Positions 22,837 to 35,330 are shown, counted from the first letter of the stretch. The stretch is 64,000 bases of DNA from Rhexocercosporidium sp. MPI-PUGE-AT-0058 (GCA_020746875.1 JAGTJL010000013.1:1860001-1924000), one strand, 5' to 3'. Program-made: numbers and translations. The notes: generated by a model not told the origin, from the sequence alone.

Positions 22837-23313
22837 ATGTTCGCCTACGCCTCTAAAGCCATCCTCTCTTTCCTCTTGCTCACAGCTGTCTCCGCTTCAC
22901 CGGTTGAGTTGGCTGGCCTGGCGGTGCGACAAGGTGGATGCATTGGCGCACTTCGCCGCGGCATTGTTGACCCCGGAGACCTTGGCCGAATCAGCTTCCA
23001 GACGGTGATTGACCGCGTAGAGCAGAGGACTATTTTCCTGAACAATCAGGTTACTGCTCATCTTGCTCCGTCGTCAAATGTCGCCACAGACCACCAAATT
23101 ACTGTTGAAATTATCAATAGCGCCAGTGGCGGAGCCAGTGTTCTTCTCACCAACTATCTCAACACGCTTACTAGCACCGCACCCCGAGAGCAGATCAGAC
23201 TCACGGTCGAGGGGCGGACAAATGCGGCTGGTGTTATTATCTTCGGCCGTACAATAATCTGTGTCGAACTGCCACGGCTCGATGGAACTTGGTATATTCA
23301 GGTTGAGAGATAG
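22837..23313 (+). CDS. Small secreted protein of unknown function, 158 aa
   Basis: A single exon with an unmistakable signal peptide (hydrophobic core LSFLLLTAVSA, likely cleavage before SPVEL). A possible pro-region ends at LAVRQ. The mature part has two cysteines (35 and 142), which could pair end to end. I recognise no family. The mature sequence is Thr/Ile/Val-rich with alternating polar and hydrophobic residues (QITVEIINSASGG, QIRLTVEGR), suggesting a beta-sandwich. A strong TATA box and a UTR intron point to a regulated, well expressed gene. It could be a secreted effector or a surface protein; nothing in the sequence decides between these. Confidence 0.75.
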   Translation: MFAYASKAILSFLLLTAVSASPVELAGLAVRQGGCIGALRRGIVDPGDLGRISFQTVIDRVEQRTIFLNNQVTAHLAPSSNVATDHQITVEIINSASGGASVLLTNYLNTLTSTAPREQIRLTVEGRTNAAGVIIFGRTIICVELPRLDGTWYIQVER

Positions 23314-24572
23314 AGCGGCTTCCAAACTAAGTGGTATTACACGCGACAATCGCAACGAGCGACTCAGTCGAGCGTTGATAGGCGACATCTAAACTCTATT
23401 TAGACCACTTTGTGAGCGTGACAGACTCGGCGGGGCGTGTAGATTGGCTGAGCTGGCTGGTTTTCGATTCTATTTGTATTTACAGGGCTGAGGGTGCCAC
23501 AAGACTCTCGTGCTAAATTGACTATGAACTTGCTTTGGAAGTTCCTGTTCTCGGCTCGTTGAGGACGTTGGATTCTATCGTCATCCCTTTATACAACAAC
23601 ACTTCCAATAGCAATGGCCTCCATCATCACGACAAGGTCTGAAGATTTTATAATAGCGGGGCTTTCCTTTGATACACGCCTAGTCCTTACCAACCCTTAC
23701 CTGATGCTGCAGTGCGAAACTCGGCCACTGGAGTACGATTACCGCATTTCCAGTAGCCTCTCCACGGAGTACTTTAGTTCACCCTAAGTACTGCGCTCCC
23801 TAGCTTCAGCTACCGTATGAAATTCCTCAAGAAAGTGCAACCTCTCACCCCGATCCTCTATTAACCAGTAAGGAAGCGTGAACGGATAAGCGGTCCCTAA
23901 AACGACGAGGCAGACTTTGCGCTATCAGCAAGCATAATGGTCTCCCCGTTCATCTAAGTCTTGTCTTCAAAATTCTACATACATCACCGATACAATCACC
24001 AGAACAGCTGCAGTCACAACACTGGCTACTACCCTTTTCGCCTAAGAAGATGAGGCCAGCACATACTTCAGATGGTGCCAGATTCTACGTGAATTAGACA
24101 CAATGTAAGCAAGAATCACGCATGCTAACAATTCAGAATGCCGTTGAGGCAATCTCTCACATTGTAGGAACTACACCAGAGACGAGAGAAAACGTGCCGC
24201 CTCCTTAGAATGAGTGAGTAAATAAATATTGTTATACCATGGAAATGCTTCAATTTCCCATCCATATGTCTCACGTGAGCAGCGCCGTCGTGCTCAGGCT
24301 CGGCTCAGGCTTAATTATCAACCTTTAACATGGCGCCTAAGGGGTCCTCTCTACCGCGTAAGGATCTTAAATATATCGCTGTTAATATATAACAATAGAT
24401 TAAGAGACTTAAAATCAATAAGAATATTTTTGACAATACCTTTTGAGAATCTTCTCTTACCTTTACAACTTCCTCTCTGTCACCCTTTTTCTTCTTTTTA
24501 TTTTATCTTGTCTCCAATATTTCTAGTTTCTATATAGCAGGACACTAAGCCGTACATACTTACCTTATAATT
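23314..24572. other. Intergenic region
   Basis: No supported gene between the small secreted protein and the broken nuclease-like gene. An open frame at 24229..24537 is Leu/Arg-rich and unlike any protein I know. Confidence 0.5.
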
Positions 24573-27359
24573 TCAATCATCGATAACTATGATCTCATCA
24601 TTCGGATAATCATCGGTAGCCTTGAACCTTTTCTCGCATTCCCAAATCTCATCCCCATCTGTAGCTTCGAATGGCCGTTTCAGGAATTGACTAGTCTCTG
24701 CCGGCGGAGGAATATGCGACGAAGGTGATGGAGGTCCTGGTGAAGGAGATGGGGATAACGACCGAGTGTGTTGTCGCAAAGGGTTTCCACTTATCAGTTT
24801 AGACTCAATTCCGAGAGCGGGTAATGTTACAGGACCTCTCGAAGTGTTCTGTTGTTTTATTTCGCTTTTCCACAATTGAGCAGTGTTCCATATGCACACG
24901 GTGAGATTCCCCGTCCGCAGTTTTTGGCATATGTTCTTCCAAGAGTTTGGCTTGGAGTTTATCAAGTAGACCAAGTCATCCTTAAGCAGTTTCCGCAGAG
25001 CCTGTTCAAGTAGCTTCTTACTCGGAGGCTCCATCGGACCCGGAACGACAGACAAGCAAAGACGTAAAGTTGGCATGTACAACGTATCATCGTCCACATA
25101 CGATGCTGCTAGGACATACTGCTCGTCTTGCTTAGGTTCACAATCAGGAAAGTGTGCTGCGACAGTCGAATCGGTGGAGTTATCAGTCAACGAACTCATT
25201 TGCTGAGAGGATCGAATGTATGGCTGCGTTGGCTCTTCAGAACCCTTCTTGCACTAATCATACACCTGATCTATGACCTCACTTGCCGTTGCATCCGAGT
25301 ACCATTGAAAGCCTTTGTCATCAGACCAGTATCGACTTTGGTCTGCAAACTCAAACGTAGGGCAAAGGCTTGAGGTCGAAGCACCAGCTACAGGGCGAAG
25401 TTCCTGCCTTTGTGAAGCCAAAGCTGATGCGAGGTTTTGTTGCACCGTCTGATATTTCAAGTCAGTCAGCAAGGTTTCTGCGTTATCCTTCCTTAAGGTT
25501 TTGGCACGTTTGATGGCGACTGGGATCGACTTTCGTCCATGGTACTGGCGAAGTAGGTTCAACGCTTCTTCATCAAACGCAAGGCAAGACATGACCCTCT
25601 TCAGCTCCCAGTTTCCGGCAAAGAATACATGATAGTTGATTGTCGCGAAAAAGCGTTTTTCTGGGACATCCTGGCATTGACGCGGTCTGGCTCTGTTCGT
25701 CCAAATTTCTTCCATCCTCCCAAGTACATCTTTTGATACCAGAACATGATTAACGTTTAAGACATTCTCTGCGTTCCTAGCAAGCTTCTTAGGACTGCGT
25801 CCTTTCGGTAGGGTTGAGAATAGTGCATCAACATTCTCTTTGGTAATGCAGAGGCACCGGAACAAGGACTCGACAATACACGCTGGGCGGAAAACGCCAA
25901 ATGGTGAGTCATAAGCCGCCCACTTATTGAGACTGAGTTCCTCCTCCTCCAGCATCACCTCCGTAGGGTCCTCGACAGCGGCACCCCAAGTCTCAATATC
26001 CTTTCGTTGGTTTTCTCTGCCCAGTGAGAAAACATCGCTGTCGGTATCAGCCGTGGTGAAGCCATTGTCGTGGACTCGGCCACTGTCTTGAGTAGGATTC
26101 GCAAGCATCGCTAGCTGGGAAATTACTGAAGGCCTAAATACATCGCGGGCCCAGTCGTATATCTAGTCAACGATGAGAAGTAGTTCCAGCGCACTGTCTC
26201 CGTCGTTCAATTGTCCGCTCCAGAGGTTTACAACTTCCTACTTAAATTAGCAATGTCATAGAACGTTTATAATTCAATCGTATGCTTACACATAAATGCT
26301 CGCCAGACTTTTCGGAGATATAGCATGCGGATAGTCGCCAGTCTTCTCCTCTGTAAGCAATATACCATAGGAGTGGGCCTCCGTACTCCAGTGTCATCTG
26401 AGACTTCGCTTGTAAATCTTCCTGTATTTTAAGCATCTTCAAAATTGGCTGGGCAGTTTGAACATTGCAGGCATCAAATGAGCCGCCATTTCTTGATTTG
26501 GCCTCGATGACTAGAAAGGGAAAGAGAAGAGCGTTTTCTCTGTGACTTAAAACGGTACTTTCCACCGTTTCCCACAAAGTCTTAAGTGCGGGATCATCTC
26601 CTAGTTGACCTGCCATCAGGTCATATTGGGCAAGCCGGCGACCGAGGCTGTTTGTTTCCTGGAACCCGAGAATTCGATCAGGCCGCCTATTCTTGAAGTT
26701 CTCCTCAGACCGGTTCTCAGAGAAATCGAACGACATCAATTCATCCGCTCTGGTTGAAAACATTGTGTCGGTCTCCTTCCTGCAAGGATAGCGTACCGTT
26801 AGCATGAGATAGACAATGCCTTTAAGTTAGTTGATAAAAACTTACAAATTCGATAGTCTCAGCGCCTCGGGACACTGACATGGTTGGCGGCTTTCCCGCC
26901 GTGTATCTAGATTCCTTTTGATAGCACCTGGACACTCCACTACTACCTGCATTTCCGGCATCCACAGTCTTTTATGGCAGGATATGCTTTGTATGTCAGA
27001 ACATGAGATAACTGCTGCGACAGGGTAACTTACCAATCAATAGCTAGATAAAAACGACGCAAGACATCCTGTTCCAATCGCAGTCGCGTATCCATTTCGG
27101 CAGGCGCATCTTTGATAAGATTTGCTGCAACCCTAACAATCTCCCTTGCCCGTTTTATTGTTTCGCCTCTCCAGAGAAGTTGATGAGATGATATGGAAAG
27201 GTCGCCCTAGGGAAAGATTAAGATGTCGAATTTTCGGAAAGATCTGACCCGCTGAAAGGTGTTGAAAAGGTGAGCTGGCCATTGATCTGGAAGGGTGGCT
27301 GCTTTGAAAACTATGCCCAGTTCTCCTAGGACTTGCGTTTTCTTTTTCTCTTTGCTCAT
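24573..27359 (-). pseudogene. PD-(D/E)XK-like fungal protein gene broken by an in-frame TAG
   Basis: Splicing joins coding blocks from about 27359 (MSKEKKKTQV) down to 24573. Introns lie near 27209..27250, 26989..27036 and 26783..26847 (GTAAGT...TTGCAG), with a fourth after EHLC at ~26286. The middle block has PDRILGF followed by FPFLVIEAKS, the spacing of a restriction-endonuclease-like Asp...Glu-x-Lys site found in fungal proteins of the DUF7924 type (family from memory). The next block reads LLLIVD, then TAG (26163..26165), then IYDWARDVFRPS. The family consensus there continues LLLIVDY-, so a Tyr or Gln codon has become a stop. A second in-frame TAG at 25254..25256 can be removed by a possible 63-nt intron (25203..25265). 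The C-terminal tail is Pro/Ser-rich and ends in acidic residues. The gene abuts the RIP island, and C-to-T change at CAG is one route to the stop. If not read through, residues after IVD are lost. The true start is uncertain. Confidence 0.65.
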
Positions 27360-28345
27360 TGTAATAAACAGTGGTGTGACAATGTGGTTTGACTGGAAAG
27401 ACGAGATCAATCAAGAATTTAGACAGGTTCATCGCAGGCATCGGCAAGATATGTAGATATGAGAGCTTGAGCTCAGTTCCAAATCTCTGCTGCATTTTAA
27501 TTAATTATTTACAGGGTATGGAGATCTTGAGACATGAACCAAACTTCTCTACATCGTCAGCCGTGCAGGTGTTGCATGTTGTACAGCACCAGGCCGGGGG
27601 AAGGGGAAGAGGGCTAATTACTTTGTTCTGACATGTTGGGGTAGTTAAGAACTAGTCCGGTCTTATAAATACGCTTACAGAAGACCGACTTACGCTTGAA
27701 GACTCCGAATCGAATCCGAATCTACGTGATATTATATTAAAAGTCAAGCCGACGCTTAAGCTTAAAGTTGAGCTTCCGAGACGTAAAATAGCGTTTACTT
27801 TATTAAATCTTTCCGACGCTTATAAGCTAAAAAGTATTAAGAATTACTTCGAGTAGCGTAATAAAACCTTTAATATCGGAATATCTAATAGTATTTCTAA
27901 GTATTTAAATATTAAATTTCGTTTATATACGCTAAAAGAAGTTAATAAATAAAATAATAATATCGACGAAAATACTTTAAAAAAAATAAACCGATTAGCA
28001 AGTAAGAGGGGCTTAAATAAGACTCGCTATTATTTTAAAGTATAAGCTTAGTCTACTAGCATATACTACCGGAAAGAAAACTGCTTTAACAATATAAGAA
28101 GCTTTATAATATTAATATAAAAGTAATAAAAACGTCTTAATATATAACGTTATTTAAGATTATATTGAGCTCTACTATAATAATTTCTTATCGTTAGAAA
28201 AGTTTATTATCGCCTTCAAGCTGTCGATTACTAAATTAAACACGCTAAAGATAGCTCCCCTCGCAGAATAATATTTAATTATATTTATTACTATAGTTTC
28301 CGAAAAGTAGCTTATTTAAGCTAAACGACAACGCTTAAATCTACG

Positions 28346-29396
28346 TACAATATGGTGGGGTTGACCTCAGAAGTCCAGTTATCACGTGATTGAGCTGCCT
28401 CTTACTGTATTTAAGATAGCTTCTAAAGCAGCATCTTTTAAGGATAATAACGATTTTTATTATTATAATTTTCGTTCTTATTTAAATTATATTTTTCTTC
28501 TTCTTTAATAAATTATATATTTTAAATATATAATACTTTTAATATTTATTAAATAAGTATTTCTTACGTTTACTTTCCGGTATTTACTTTATTATTTTCT
28601 TATTATATACTTAATATTTTTCTTTTTATATATTTTAATAACTTACATAAAAAGCAAATAGAAAAGCTAAAATAAGATACGTAAAGAAGCTTAAAAGCTT
28701 TTTATATTAATTATAAGGACTGAAATTATTAAGTGCTCGAACTAATATAGATTTATTTATTTAAAGATCTCCTAGCTCTTAAAGTAAAACTAAATACGGC
28801 ACTTCAATAACCTCTTATAATATAATAAAAAATATAAGAAGTCTAAAAAGAAATTATTTACTTTTAATATAAAAATACTTAAATTATTAAAAGTATTAGT
28901 TTTAATACGTAAAGCATTGATACTGAAAAAAGTCGGACCGAAAATAGCCGGATCACGCTATTAGAAACGCCTCAACTAATATTAAAATATATTCGATACT
29001 TCGGAAATAAAAAGTAGATTATTTAAAATAAATCCGGCAAATCTTAATATTAATCGCATTTTTAATAAACGTATTTATTATTCTTTTCTTTTTTTTCCCG
29101 CTAAAAGCTTATTTTAAGCTAGCGAAACGGAGTTTAATAAAAAAGTATACGAAGTTTTATTTTATACTTTTTTTAATTAGTTTCGGTTTTGAATTATTTT
29201 ACGCTAAAATTAATTTTTATAATAATAAAGTTTTAATATTTAATAAGATTTATTTACTTCGCTTAAGCTTATATATTCGTTTATTATAAAGATAAAAGGC
29301 TTAGATTTCGGCGTCTTTCGGGCTTTATTACTCTAAGAGAAGCTTAAAATTATAAGCTTTTTACTTTAATATTTTATTTATATATTTCTTTTATTT
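28346..29396 (+). repeat. Left arm of a ~1.05-kb inverted repeat
   Basis: From TGGTGGGGTTGACCTCAG onward this arm matches, in reverse complement, the sequence ending GAGGTCAATCCCACTA at 46860. The match runs continuously through 46058, then resumes at 30313 on the far side of the LTR element and continues to ~30068. Differences are almost all C/T or G/A, as RIP produces. It is the left terminus of a DNA-transposon-like or foldback element with ~1-kb arms and a ~670-bp centre (29397..30067). No clear target duplication was found. Confidence 0.85.
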
Positions 29397-30067
29397 TCTC
29401 GAACTTATATATTTTTATTTTTTTAATATAATATATTATATCTTTTATTTTTTATTAATAATATTAAGCGTATTTACTTTTTAATAAATTATTAATTTTA
29501 TTAAGAAAAATTAATTATATCCGAAAACGATACTAAAAACAACGTCTTTAGCGGCAACTCGAAAGGCAAAAAGCTTAAACGACTTACTAATAATTTCTTT
29601 ATAACTCGAGGAAGCTCTGCGATCCTAATTATAGATTATTTTATTATTAATATTAGCTTTATAAGCTCTGTAAGCTCTTTTACTTTTGTACTTGTTAAGC
29701 TTTTAATAAAGCTTAATATCGCTAGAATTATTAATTTTACTTTATTACAATTACCGGGAATACTTATAAATAATACTTTAATTATAAGAAGAAGAAAAAA
29801 GAAAAAAATAATAATAATAATTTATACTAAGATATATTTAATGTGGAAATAAGCGAATCAGAGAGAGGAAACGACACGTGATTTGAAGTGATTCTCGAAT
29901 TGCTTGAGCTTCGGAAACTAGAGAGCTTAAGGCTTCTTATATACACGATTGCTAGCTTCTAGAACCTTCTAGCTACGTAATAGCTTACGTAGGCTTTGAC
30001 GTATGTATGTCATGTGACAGCTAAGCGAAGATTCTGGAAACAGCCGAGAAGCACTGATTGCAAATTA
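29397..30067. other. Centre of the inverted-repeat element, with a low-RIP patch
   Basis: 29397..29830 is strongly RIPped and uninformative. 29835..30065 has near-normal composition, with many CpA and TpG steps (for example GGAAACGACACGTGATTTG), and looks like a later or single-copy insertion. I recognise no gene in it. Confidence 0.55.
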
Positions 30068-30313
30068 ATAAAAACAAAGGAAATATATAAGTAAAATATT
30101 AAGTTAAAAAACCCGTGGCTTTAAGTTCCTCTTGAGGTAATAGAGCCCGAAAGACGCCGAAGTTTAAGTCTTTTATTTTTATAATAAACGAACGTATAAA
30201 TTTAAGCGAAGTAAATAAATCTCGCTAATCGTTAAAACTTTATTATTATTAAAACTAATCTCGGCGTAAAATAATTCGAAGCCGAAATTAATTAAAAAAG
30301 TATAAAATAAAAT
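30068..30313 (-). repeat. Inner part of the right inverted-repeat arm
   Basis: Reverse-complement match to ~29150..29396, sharing GGCGTCTTTCGGGCT and TTATTTACTTCGCTTAA. It stops exactly at the 5-bp AAAAT duplication before the LTR at 30314. The rest of the arm lies at 46058..46866. Confidence 0.85.
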
Positions 30314-30571
30314 TATAACGATACTAGCTAAGAGAGCGGTATAAAAAGTATATAGTAATACTTTAGCTAAGGCTATCGAGAGCTAATAGGTCTAATACAA
30401 AGGAAATAAGAAGATGAAAAAGGAAAGAAGAAGTAAAAGGAGTATGAGTTTATATATATAAGCTTCTCCGAAACCTCTCCGGTACTAGTCCGACTCGGCA
30501 TAACTTAATTACCTTTAAACCCTTAAATTCCCTAACTCGTTAAGAAGCTCTTAAGTGTACCTATCGTTATA
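30314..30571 (-). repeat. 3' LTR of the outer gypsy element (258 bp)
   Basis: Same length as and readily aligned to 45800..46057, sharing CTAGCTAAGAGAGCG and TCCGGTACTA; more RIPped than its partner. Confidence 0.88.
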
Positions 30572-32255
30572 TTACTCCCTTTTTAAAAAACAGATTGTCT
30601 TTAATCTTTAATTAGTCGTAATTTAATATTATTATAATATTAAAGGCTTTTATTTAAGGTTAAGCGAGGTTACGCGAGCGTAAGCGAGGTCTTATACAAT
30701 AGTAAATAATATATTATAAGAGGGCGAGCTTTTATTTATTTAATTAATAAAATAAGCGTCCGAATCTAGTCCGTTATTTATTATATTATACTACCTTAAC
30801 GCTATCGATTTATTTACTTATGTTAACGCATATATACGTCAAACTTTTTAAGAAGTTAATTCTTTTTCTTTTAATAATATATACTTCTCCGTAAATTACT
30901 TTAAATTATTAATTTACGTTATATAATTACTAATACGTATAGTTAATTAATTAAAATAAATAAATAATAATAAATAAATAAAATCCCGTGACTTTTATAA
31001 TAAAATCCGAATTCTGACTATAATAGTGCCTCTTTTAACCTTATTAAAAGCCTTAACGGCGGCCTACCGCAACTACTACGTGCGCTACGTGCGCCGGATA
31101 ACAAAAGAGCTAGGCCACTCTTATTACTTCGATAAGAGTGGCTCGAAGAAATGTACTTATTACATAGCTTAAAAGAGATCTTATTGCCTTATAAGTTAAG
31201 GTTTAAAAAACCTTTAAAACGAGTCTAATATTAATACTTTTAACTTTTTAGCTTTTATAGTTTATAGGCCTAGAATACGACGCGTTATTAATAACTATTA
31301 ATAATATAAAAGTCTAAGTTGCCGCCTTGTCGATCGACGAGGTATTATTTATAACGACCGCGAAGGCGCTTAAAACTATAAAAGAATTAAGGTTTGCGAT
31401 ATTAAAAAAGACTAAGGCTTTCCGTTATATTATGTTTAAGTAATTAAATAACGTTATTATAAGTCGTTAAGTTTATTATAAATAATATTAATATTTAATA
31501 CTTAAAGGCCTTATTAAAGTTCTCGCGAGTCCTTATTACTTCGGTGATTAAAATAGCTCGTCGTAATAGTAATACTAATAATAAAAAAGGAGAAGAGAAT
31601 AAGAATAAAAATATAAGTGTAACTCGTCGCTGTATACGTCGTAATAATATTAAGTATAAGGCGGCTATTATTATTATTAAAAAAAAAAGAAAAAAAAAGT
31701 TTAGCTTCTTTTATAAAGGGTTAAATAGCGAGTTAACCGAGCCTTTATTAGGAGAGAAGGAGGACTTCTTTAATAAAGATTAAAAAGCCTTATTTTAAAT
31801 TAATTTTAATAGTCCTTTATAGCCGTTACCTTCTTTAAACTCTTATATAAAAGTAGCCGTTTATAATAAAATCGGTGCTTAGGTCCTTATTAAGGTGCGG
31901 TCGTAAGGCCTCGTTAATATTTTAAATTAAAAGGTAAATAATTATTAATTAACGTCGTCGTTTTGCTGTCTTAAAAGGAAATTATAATTTATTATCTTTT
32001 AAGTAACTATAATTGTCTTCCTTTAATTCTTAAGCCTTAAGCTATTTAAATAGGTTTTAGGGTAGTCCCGGTTTATTAAAATACGCCGTATAGAAATCTC
32101 TTAATTTATAAGGCGACCTTATTAAATCGGAGGCATTATATTATTATAAATTAAGATTATAGCCTAGTTATTTTATTTAATATTTAAATACGTTATAATA
32201 TAGTTTAATACTAAGGATTTCCTCGATTTCCTATTCTTTTTAACCCTTAATAACC

Positions 32256-32439
32256 TGTGGTGTAAAAGTGGATTAAAGCACTGCGAGTAGTTATAATTAA
32301 ATTAAAGTGATTAATTATTATTTTAAAAGCTTTAAGAATTAGGAGGAAACAGTTATTCTTTTGAAGGCGGTTTATAATAGCAAAACCTAATTAAGTCACG
32401 TATAATATTAAGAGAGTAGTTGCCCGTGCTTATACGACA
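32256..32439 (-). repeat. 3' LTR of the copia element (184 bp)
   Basis: Aligns full length with 36804..36987 and 40153..40336. Moderately RIPped throughout. Confidence 0.88.
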
Positions 32440-32879
32440 TACCTCCTAGGCAATTAACAGTAGTAAGCTATTGCTATTGTAATTAGCTATATTAAGCGAG
32501 AGCAAATAATAAAAAAGAATTAAGTAAATAAATTTATTTATATACAATAATTAAGTAAATATCTTAATTATATAAACTAATGATTTTCTTATTAAACTTG
32601 AACCTATAAACACTTAATAATACACAGATCGATTGCTCTCGATTTACTACTTAATTATTTTATTAATTAATTAATTAATTAACTATTCCCTTTGACACTA
32701 TAAGTGTCTTTAAGCGCTCCGCTAAAATCGTTATAGCAAAACGACGATTTACTCGCCAAAGCAAGGTGAGTGGCTTGATTTTCAATTTATTAGTTTCGAT
32801 TTATTAATTGGAAATCGACTGATTAAAGATTAATTAATTAAAGAATAATCGTTAACTTATAATAGGTTAAAGATATTAT

Positions 32880-33960
32880 TAAAAATAAAAAGAAAGTCGT
32901 CGCTAAGGCACGATTGTCGGCTACTCCCGTCCTCGCCCCCGTTCCTTGCCGTGCCGCTGCTGCTCCCCGGGCTTTAAAGTAATTAATAAGTGCTTGTATA
33001 ATAGTCTGTCTAAGTTATATTAATAGCGCCCTTTAAATAAAAAGTAATTATTAATATTATAATACCGTTAAAAAAGGTATTCATTACTTCGCCTATTTGT
33101 CCGGCTATAAGTGCGTAATTATTCCCGCTATTACTTAAGCTCTTTTTCTCGCATATTATAATATATTAAAAAATAAAGCTAGTAAAAAAGTAAGTCGATT
33201 TAATTACTCTTTTCTTACTTTTTGATTTATTATTAATTTTTTTAAGAGTTAGAGTAATTAAGAATCCCGGTTCGTGCCGCCCTTAAGGGTAATAATATTA
33301 ATAGAGTTACTGTTACTAGCGCTATTATTGGTTTTATTAGTAAAATTGCTTTAGGAGTTATTAATAAATTTAAAAGTAATAATGAAAATAATAATAATAA
33401 AGAGAATAATAAGTTACTCGCTTTATTTTCAGAAAATTAAACTAATTTAATTAATTTCTTAAAAAAAAAGAAGAGCCTTTAGCTGCTTTTGTAGCTTATG
33501 TTTATATTACTAGAGAAAAGATTGCTGCTGCTATAAGTGCTCTCTTTATTAAGAAGAATAATAAGGGAGTAATTAATTATTTTATTACTACTGCTATTAT
33601 TAAAGCTGCTCGCGCTGCTATTGCTGAGGCTATTACCGGAGCTGCTCGCGTCTATAGTTTAGGCTTTAGTATTCTGGCTTTTTAAGCTATATTTACTTAT
33701 GGAGTTGTTTTTATTCTTAAGTAAGAGGCTTAAGTTACTTGCGTTAAAGAGCTAGTTAATATAATAACTAGTGCTTTAGGCGAATTAATTCGGGAGGTTT
33801 TAAGCTTTTTACCTTTTAATAAATAAATTACTCTTTTGTTTTTTAAGGCTTAAGAACTTCTTATTCTTTAAGTGTTTTTTTATATTTTAGAAACTAAAGC
33901 TTACGTTTGCTTTTAAATTAAAAAATCGTTAAGAGTAATTAACTCTTTAAGATATAGTAA
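32880..33960 (+). pseudogene. Fossil plus-strand reading frame inside the copia element
   Basis: A coding-like stretch on the strand opposite to pol, between the RT and the 3' LTR. It begins KKVVAKARLSATPVLAPV in a GC-rich patch (32890..32980), continues KKGIHYFAYLSGYKCVIIPA (former C-x2-C...C spacing is possible), and after an intron-like gap or a frameshift reads AAISALFIKKNNKGVINYF and AARAAIAEAITGAARVYS. Stops are TAA where CAA would fit. A Cys-containing N-terminal module followed by an Ala-rich helical region is all that can be said. It is not gag, RT or integrase. It may be a captured host gene or an accessory ORF. Confidence 0.45.
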
Positions 33961-35079
33961 TTTATACCCCCGAACTTAATTAATTTTTAATAAGATAAAA
34001 TTATAAATAGAAATTTATAAAAGAATATATAGTAATGTAAATAAAGCTCTTTAATTAAAAGGTAAGCTTATTATATAATTATTTTAAGAATAAATAAAAA
34101 GTAAAGAATATATATAAAAGATTATTTTAAAGCGAGTCTTTTAAAGCAGTTATTTTAATTAAGTACGAATATTTACTAAGTTAATAAGAGTAATAAATGC
34201 TTTAAATTTCTGTTAAGAAAGGTTTTTAGTGAGTCCGTTAGTTAGTATATAGTCTATAAGAAGATATTTTATTATAAAAGTATCTTTTTAAAACTCTTAA
34301 CGTAACTATATATTTTAAATATTAATATGGCGTAACTTAGTGAAAATACGTTAATTTTCCTTAACGATTAACTAAATCACTTATTAATTATTACAGAAAA
34401 TTATTTAAGCTACTCTTATATTAAGGCGTAATTCTTAAAAGAATCGCTAAAGTGCTATAAGTTCCTTGTCGGTGCGCTTAACTTTAAAAAGCTTTATTTA
34501 TATTATAAACGTAATAATTATATTTTATAAAATTACTTTTTAAAAAATTAAACTTTTAAAAAATATAAAAATATATTTATTAAAAGATTACCTTATCTCG
34601 ATATTATTTGTAAAAAAAGCATTTAATATTATTATAAAGTAGGAGTCGCGCAGATTATAATTATAAGTAATCGCTAAGAACCGAGTGCTAAAAAGGTAGC
34701 GAATTGTTTAGTTAATTATAATTAAGTATTCTCGAGAAGAATTAATTAAAAAATAAGAAAGCCTTAAAGTAATAAAAGCGACGTTTACGCGTAATATAAT
34801 TATAATATAAAATATTAATTTAACCTTTTCTTAAAATTCTTTAATTTAAATTAAAGTAGTTTATTCTTAATTCTTTAATAGCTCGACTTAAAGTAATAAT
34901 ATACTTAAGTAATTTCTATTTATTAATTTAAATCGAAAAGTAACCTTTTAAATATAAGTGTCGTATATTAAAGAAATAGTCTTTGCTAATCGATCTTTAA
35001 TAATATAAACGCCTAAGAACCATTTTATTTACTTTCTTTTAATAAGCTTATATATTATATTTAAGCCGTTAATAATTAG

Positions 35080-35330
35080 TTTAGCGTCTTTAAAAGCTAA
35101 AGTATAATAGAGCACTTAAATATTATCGATATAAAATATTATAAATACCGTACGTTGCTCGTTTATAAATATATAAGACTCTTCTTTATAAGCGATTAAC
35201 TCTAAAGTTATTAAAATATAAGTAAAGTCACCGTATTATAGCGTCGGTGAGTCCTTGAGTCCGTAAAGTGCGCAATTAACTTTTATTATTATTCCGTTTT
35301 ATTTAAAACCGTTCGGTAAATAGCAACGTA
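35080..35330 (-). pseudogene. Ty1/copia reverse transcriptase relic
   Basis: Minus-strand translation reads YLPNGFK, VNCALYGLKDSP, YGDFTYILI and FIIFYIDNI. ALYGLK-SP followed by FxxxYxDD is diagnostic of copia RT. The second catalytic Asp is now Asn and Trp/Gln codons have become stops. Confidence 0.87.

Noticed and set aside
3557..23313. A biosynthetic or pathogenicity gene cluster across region 1
   Set aside because: The genes belong to unrelated pathways, are widely spaced, and lack a core synthase or shared regulator.
31544..31783. Asn/Lys-rich 79-codon frame in the gypsy element
   Set aside because: AT-rich composition produces such frames by chance; it does not align with gag or pol.
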